Positions 59,201 to 64,000 of a stretch of DNA of 64,000 nucleotides are shown here, piece by piece. The notes beneath the pieces are model-generated. The model was not told the DNA's origin. It was given only the letters and a program-made list of their open reading frames with translations, and made no database searches. The stretch is taken from NCBI GenBank assembly GCA_963995505.1, contig OZ023187.1, forward strand, positions 11,433,176 through 11,497,175, read 5' to 3'. The DNA is from Hypericum androsaemum. Its lineage: Eukaryota; Streptophyta; Magnoliopsida; Malpighiales; Hypericaceae. Made by a program: the position numbers and the translations under genes. Every line of letters begins with the position of its first letter. Positions within the stretch are counted from its first letter, which is position 1.

Positions 59201-59439
59201 GCAAAGGGCACCGGAGGGAAGGTAGGACACAATCAGAGTAATTTTTTTTAATTCTAGGATTATAATAGTCATTTTAGGATTTAAAAAATTAATAAATTGA
59301 GTAACGACGTCAGAGATCCAAGAATATAATAAAACCAAACATGGAGAGATCAAAATTATTTCTGAAAATTTAGGAACGGGAAAAATAAGGTGAAAAAATA
59401 CCAAAAATCTCAGGATAATTTGCCATTTTATTTGTTTAG

Positions 59440-60140
59440 ATGATGTTGAATTTGTGTTTAATTGGAGGTGTGGTATTTGGAGAACCTTCGTTTCATTACC
59501 TTATGTTTGGAAGACTTGTATTTTCATTTCTGATTCAAAATTATCTGAACTAACAATACAAGTTTTTCTAGTTGATATTCACTATTTAAAAAATATTTTC
59601 CAGACAAAAATACCCTTTTGGAAAAAAAATTTCTCCCGCACTCTAATAATATATTTAATATGAATTTCTTATATTCTTTTCAGATTTGTTTTTGACTTTT
59701 TATTTAATAATACTTAGAAATATTTTTCCTAAAAATTATTCAAGTAGTGAAAGCAAATTTCTATCACTCCGTAACCCAATATCAAATCATAAGATAGCAG
59801 TGAACAAGTTTAAAGTATACTTTAACCCAAATATAATGGAGCTGCTTCATTTCCGGACATATATTATATTTTGTTTATGGTGTTGATTGATGTCAGAACT
59901 CACCGACAGCAAGACTCTCCATCAGATGGGACCTTGCAGAAATCAATTTACACATCATTTATGCTCAGAAAACATGTCGATGATTATTTTTTTTTTCTTC
60001 TCCGAAGACATGCTTGTGATTAATGTTAAAATGATCAATTCATAAACCCAGGTTGTGTACATACTGTTATTACTAATTTTACTTGTAATAACTTGTAATT
60101 ACAAGCTAACAATACAATAGAAAGCCAAGTTACCGAGGTT
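59440..60140. other. Intergenic AT-rich region
   Basis: Two short frames on the plus strand (59454-59663, 59686-59886) have AT-rich composition and no motif. Nothing else is supported. Confidence 0.45.
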
Positions 60141-60151
60141 ATTATTTTTTT

Positions 60152-61142
60152 GGGCAAATTACTGTAGCACCATTCTTATTTGACTTAATCGACGATTTAG
60201 TCCTTCTAGTTTCAAAAAATATTCTGACATCCCCCGTCTTTGATTTTATTATACTTTGGGGTCCCTAGCTGACGTCATCAACTTTTTTTTCATTTTTGTC
60301 ATTGAAATGACAAAAATACCCTTTAAAAAATATCCTCCTGTATCCCCTTCCTCTTCCTCCGACGGGCCAACCATCACCATCCTCGCCGATGGAGAGAAGC
60401 TAAAGCTAAAGCTAAAACATCCATAGGCCCGTCTAAAATAAAAAAGGCCATAAAAATGATGTATGCCTCCACGGTCTCTATAAAAGCGAACCCTGCCGCT
60501 CAACAGAGGCCCGTCGTCGCCTCCAACATGAAGAAGAATCTCGGAACCCAGGAGCTCTTCCCGGCAGACGCTCAGACGCCAGCCACCTCCACTGGAGATG
60601 CCATCCTGAGCAATCACTCGATTCGAGGGGAGGCGGTGACGTCGAGGGACGCGATCCAGGTGAGGAAGACGAGCTCCACCATGTTGCTGCGGAAGCAACG
60701 GCGGGGCAAGAGGCAGTGACGTCGAGAGACGCTGGTCCATACGCTAAACTCGACAGAGCCAACGACGGCCGAGCGAGTGGTCGCGACAATTTCTCGAGTC
60801 GCGGCGGTGGGGAGTGATGGTTGGCTGTCATGACCGGTTTTGATTCCGGCGTCGATTCATCATCGTCGGCGGTGGATTTCGACTTGAACGTCATAACCAG
60901 TTTGATGTTCGGTTGAGCTCCGGCGAGAGAGTCCAAGGAAGAGGAAGATAATATTTTTTTTATTTCTTAAGGGTACTTTAGTCATTTCAATAACAAAAAT
61001 GAAAAAAAAAGAGTTGCTAACGTGAGCCAGAGACCTGAACGTATAATAAAATAAAGACGAGGGATGTCAGAATATTTTTCGAAACTAGAGGGACTAAATT
61101 ATCGATTAAGTCAAATAAGAGGGGTGTTACAGTAATTTGCCC
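60152..61142. mobile_element. Pack-MULE-like element with perfect 9 bp TSD
   Basis: TATTTTTTT flanks both ends (60143-60151 and 61143-61151). The left is GGGCAAATTACTGTAGCACC and the right is its inverse, GTTACAGTAATTTGCCC. The arms share ATTTGACTTAATCGA, TAGTCC.TCTAGTTTC, ATATTCTGACATCCC, TTTTATTATA and GTCATTGAAATGAC blocks over about 190 bp. The interior (60355-60940) is GC-rich with overlapping open frames on both strands (for example 60936-60478 minus, 152 residues rich in Ser/Pro) that I cannot assign. No transposase. Confidence 0.88.
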
Positions 61143-61513
61143 TATTTTTTTGAAAGATAAATTTTACACCATGATAATATTAGAGTTTGAACTCTAGTCT
61201 TCCTAAATATTTATAACGCCTTGTGCCATTGGGCTAAATCTTAAGGGTACTTTAGTCATTTCAATAACAAAAATGAAAAAAAAAGAGTTGCTAACGTGAG
61301 CCAGAGACCTGAACGTATAATAAAATAAAGACGAGGGATGTCAGAATATTTTTCGAAACTAGAGGGACTAAATTATCGATTAAGTCAAATAAGAGGGGTG
61401 TTACAGTAATTTGCCCTATTTTTTTGAAAGATAAATTTTACACCACGATAATATTAGAGTTTGAACTCTAGTCTTCCTAAATATTTATAACGCCTTGTAC
61501 CATTGGGCTATTT
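60966..61513. repeat. 274 bp direct tandem duplication of MULE right arm plus flank
   Basis: The unit 60966-61239 is repeated at 61240-61513, both starting CTTAAGGGTACTTTAGTC. Each unit contains the right TIR of the MULE, its TSD and a tRNA-like flank ending near GCCATTGGGCTA. The copies differ at only a few positions (CATGATAA versus CACGATAA, GTGCC versus GTACC), so the duplication is young. It most likely followed insertion, because the flank and TSD are duplicated with the TIR. Confidence 0.92.
61152..61235 (-). repeat. tRNA-like (SINE-type) sequence, duplicated at 61426-61509
   Basis: In reverse complement, the segment reads TAGCCCAATGGCAC, an A-box-like motif. About 35 bp further comes AGAGTTCAAACTCT, a B-box-like motif with the GTTCRAA core. 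The spacing fits a tRNA-derived SINE head. No full tRNA cloverleaf is expected from the sequence, so I do not call a functional tRNA. Confidence 0.5.
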
Positions 61514-62265
61514 ATGCGTATACGGTTCGATAAGAGCAAGATCCGTTGGTGTCTGATTGGGGAAACTTCAACTTCGTTGCATTTCCATTGGGTGTTTTCT
61601 GTTCGGTGAACTAATTAAATCAACAACTTTCGTTAACAAAACAAATTTAATAACATTTGACTTCTAGTTTAATCAATAAATATCGAATCTGAATATTTGA
61701 AAATATAATATTATTAAATAATTGTTGGAATAATTTTATAACTTTTGAAAAGTCTCAACTTATTCGAACCTAAATAATTAGTCGTCGCATATCAATATCA
61801 AGAAAAAACTAATTAGATTACTAAACCCAACTGTCTTAATGTTGAAAAATGGTTGCCATCGAGCACGCGCCATTTGTTATCGTTGAAGGATAAGTTTCTA
61901 GAAATTGAAGGTGGTGTTGGATTTGGCCCATATCTTTTCCCTCACGTTACCCAAACGAGGTTGGATCATTTTTTTATATCAATTTAATATCACGCGTAAC
62001 GAGCTACTCTTGACTTTTCTCAGACTTGAAACTCGCGTCCAACTCCTTTCCATCCCTTCCCCGACTCCGGGGACTTTCCTTCCTCGCCGGTGAGGGATGA
62101 AACAATAACCTACTGCAATACGAGATTTTTTTTTAAATGGGCAAAAAATATACATATTTTTCTTAAATAGTTAAAAAGTTATACATATTCTATAAATAGG
62201 TTAAATAGTTTATTTAGGGTATATGTATAACTTTTTGTTATGAAAAATATGTATATTTTTTGTTA
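61514..62265. other. Intergenic AT-rich region
   Basis: No gene. Near 62140-62260 short repeats of TATACATATTTTT and its complement form a small inverted-repeat cluster. Confidence 0.45.
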
Positions 62266-62274
62266 ATTTCAGAA

Positions 62275-64000
62275 TAAATCTCCTGCAAGCGCCCAAGCTG
62301 TTCAATGCCCCACCGGTGCCCAAGGCCATTGCTAGAACCATCGGAGAGCCGGTCCGGATCGATGAGAACACACTCTCTGCCCAACGTGGAAGGTACGCCA
62401 GTGTGTGCGTGTAGTTGAACCTGGACGAACCACTCCCCAGCATCATCTTCGTCAACGACATCTGCCTCCAAGTCGAATACGAAGGGCTACACGTCGTTTG
62501 CCTCCACTGTGGATGCTACGACCACCAGAAGGAGGCGTGTCCCTCCAATCCCTCCTCGATTTCTGGCCAGGTGAATGGCTGCCCCCCTACGATCCCCACC
62601 CAACCGACAGCCAGAATAGTAATGCTGGCTACGACCAAGGTGTCCCAACCACAAGAAACCTCTCCCACAAAGTCCTCCGCACCCACCGCTGAGCCTGAGA
62701 CTACTCTAGGCCTTTGGATGGTGGTGGCCCACCGGCAGCAACGACCACATCAACAGGGGACGGTGAACACCCTCACCGAAAATTGATTCGGAGCCCTCTC
62801 TAACCCTAATATTCCAAGCTGTCAATTTTCCTCTGGAATTGATCCAGGTGCCATCTCCAATGAACCGATTCCTCAGGAAGCTATAATTTCCCAATCCGGG
62901 ATGACAACCCTATCTACCAGGTAGCGTGATTCTCCATCTTTCACCCATAAGGAACCAGCTTTGAAATGAGGCAGAGTCACGAGCCCCTGGTCAATCCCTA
63001 ACGGGAAATGCCGTCCCTAATGCTTCCCTTCCCGGCTCGACTTCTCTGACGCTCTCCACTGCTATCTCATCTCCCTCTATTTTTAACACAAAAAATACTA
63101 ATTTGTTGTCTCCCTTTGATTTAATCAGGTTTCGAACACAGGTTAAGAAGGAAAAAAAGGTAGATGTGGTCCAGATCAAAGCAAAATGGGTTCCAAGGAA
63201 ATCAAAGGCCCAGCAGGAGGAGGGCCTTTCTGATGGGGACTCTTCCAAGATAAAGAAAAGGTCCCAGGCTGCGAGACAAGCGGGCCCAAAACTAGGGAAA
63301 AGCCAACATATGGTTGGACCAAGCCGAACCTACCCTAACCAGAAAGCCACTTCTAATAAGGTCGGCCCAACCCGAACAAATACTTGATCTCGCCTATTGG
63401 GTCACACTACGGACATGAAGCCCAACAAGCTGACGAGCCAGTCGAAATGGAGGCCCTGAAGCAAGAAGTCACAGACGAGACCTATGCTAAATTAATCTTC
63501 AAATTTTGGGCCTCTGGGAGTGCCCCAGCAGAGGCTTCGAGTAATCCACCCAAGTCTGGTCTAGTGGACCCGATCGAACCTGCGGCCCAGCCTTCATGCG
63601 AACTGATGACTGATTCTAAGGATAGAGAAGAAATGGGCCCAATGGCCATGTCGGCATGATGTTTGAACCTACTACTTGCACCCATCCCTCCCTCTATCTT
63701 TATCTTATTTTATTTTCTCCTCATACCAAATTTATCTATCTTATTTTGAAATTGTTGTGGCATCGAAAGCCCTCAATTTTAGCAAGTCGCTAGGAGTTTG
63801 ATTCAGTAGTATACCGAGCGTGTCGAGGCATTCATGCAGAGTGGGGCATACAACTCCTCTGGTCCGAGCCTACAGTGTAGCTCTCCATTCAGGTTCGAGA
63901 TAGCCAGTTTATTCAGGCAAGTGTCAACCACCATCAAGGATCTTCTTAACTAACTATCGTTTATGCTATCTAGACCTCCTCTGCGAGGCCTCAGTTACCC
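62275..64000 (+). mobile_element. LINE fragment: ORF1 (zf-CCHC_4) to ORF2 start, runs off the window
   Basis: The plus strand shows the end of DUF4283 followed by a zinc knuckle. The first part reads Val-Pro-Lys-Ala-Ile-Ala-Arg-Thr-Ile-Gly-Glu-Pro-Val-Arg-Ile-Asp, then Gln-Arg-Gly-Arg-Tyr-Ala with a TAG stop at about 62412. The knuckle follows: Val-Glu-Tyr-Glu-Gly-Leu-His, Cys-Leu-His-Cys-Gly-Cys-Tyr-Asp-His-Gln-Lys-Glu-Ala-Cys. This is the standard order in plant L1-type ORF1. The long Ser/Pro-rich linker is broken at several places. Near 63740-63775 the start of ORF2 is visible (Asn-Cys-Cys-Gly-Ile-Glu-Ser-Pro). The RT itself would lie beyond 64000. Confidence 0.75.

Larger units (their letters stand above)
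57723..59425. mobile_element. Pack-MULE-like element with perfect 9 bp TSD and nested insertion
   Basis: TTTTATTTG is present directly outside both ends (57714-57722 and 59426-59434). The left begins GGGCAAATTACTCTC and the right ends GATAATTTGCCA. The arms share TTTCCAGAAATGATTTTG, CCATGTTTGATTTTATTATA and TCGCTGACATCATC-type blocks with the other elements. A smaller TIR element (57896-58378) is inserted just inside the left arm. The remaining interior (58404-59200) is GC-rich and coding-like on both strands but not identified. It contains a 39 bp in-frame tandem repeat and a 26 bp internal duplication. Confidence 0.86.

Noticed and set aside
58868..59404. 178-codon minus-strand frame
   Set aside because: It overlaps another open frame, runs into the TIR and has no family motif. 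Probably a chance open frame in captured or terminal-repeat DNA.
61152..61235. Functional tRNA gene
   Set aside because: A-box and B-box-like motifs are present, but the arms needed for a cloverleaf and an anticodon stem are not evident, and the segment is tandemly duplicated with a transposon end. A SINE-type relic is more likely.

Overview
This 64 kb window is nuclear DNA from a flowering plant. It has GT-AG introns, a land-plant gene set (an AGO5-clade Argonaute, a type I MADS-box gene, RMI2, an SRPK kinase, an A1 aspartic protease), AT-rich intergenic DNA and many plant transposons. I could not settle the species, or monocot versus dicot, from the sequence alone.

Five host genes can be modelled exon by exon. 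They are RMI2 (18503-19457, +, 4 exons, 136 aa), a single-exon type I MADS-box gene (22881-23849, +), an SRPK-type splicing-factor kinase (27259-24623, -, 4 exons, 551 aa), AGO5-like Argonaute (47179-52285, +, 21 exons, 966 aa) and a membrane-tailed A1 aspartic protease (57428-53217, -, 10 exons). The protease carries a one-base insertion in exon 9 that would truncate it. A sixth locus (12341-13602, +) looks like an FBD/LRR F-box relative that is partly broken. The MADS gene and SRPK converge, and so do AGO5 and the protease.

Most of the rest is mobile DNA, often nested. Left to right: LINE fragments (about 1.1 kb, 4.7-6.4 kb, 30.4-32.8 kb, 45.3-45.7 kb and 62.3-64 kb); a Mutator-like element filled with CTC repeats (2931-3594); two copies of a hAT-like element carrying a 23-24 bp satellite (3662-4137 and 21352-21802); an internally deleted Copia element with two 292 bp LTRs (7150-9660); Mutator-like (Pack-MULE-type) elements at 10010-11239, 16645-18373, 27590-28797, 28941-30087, 36121-40950, 41640-42824, 57723-59425 and 60152-61142; solo LTRs at 20237-20479 and 37015-38458; and hAT-type elements at 17446-18349, 34025-34913 and 44172-44630.

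The main finding is this collection of Mutator-like elements. Three have perfect 9 bp target-site duplications (TSDs) and about 150-200 bp terminal inverted repeats (TIRs). One carries part of a UGT89-type glycosyltransferase gene. Another, about 4.8 kb long, carries the N-terminal part of a MULE transposase, split in frame by a solo LTR, plus a class 3 lipase fragment that keeps its intron. Other observations are a recent 274 bp tandem duplication of a TIR with a tRNA-like sequence (60966-61513) and a three-layer nest at 16645-18373 (LINE inside hAT inside MULE).

No tRNA, rRNA, CRISPR or organellar gene was recognised.
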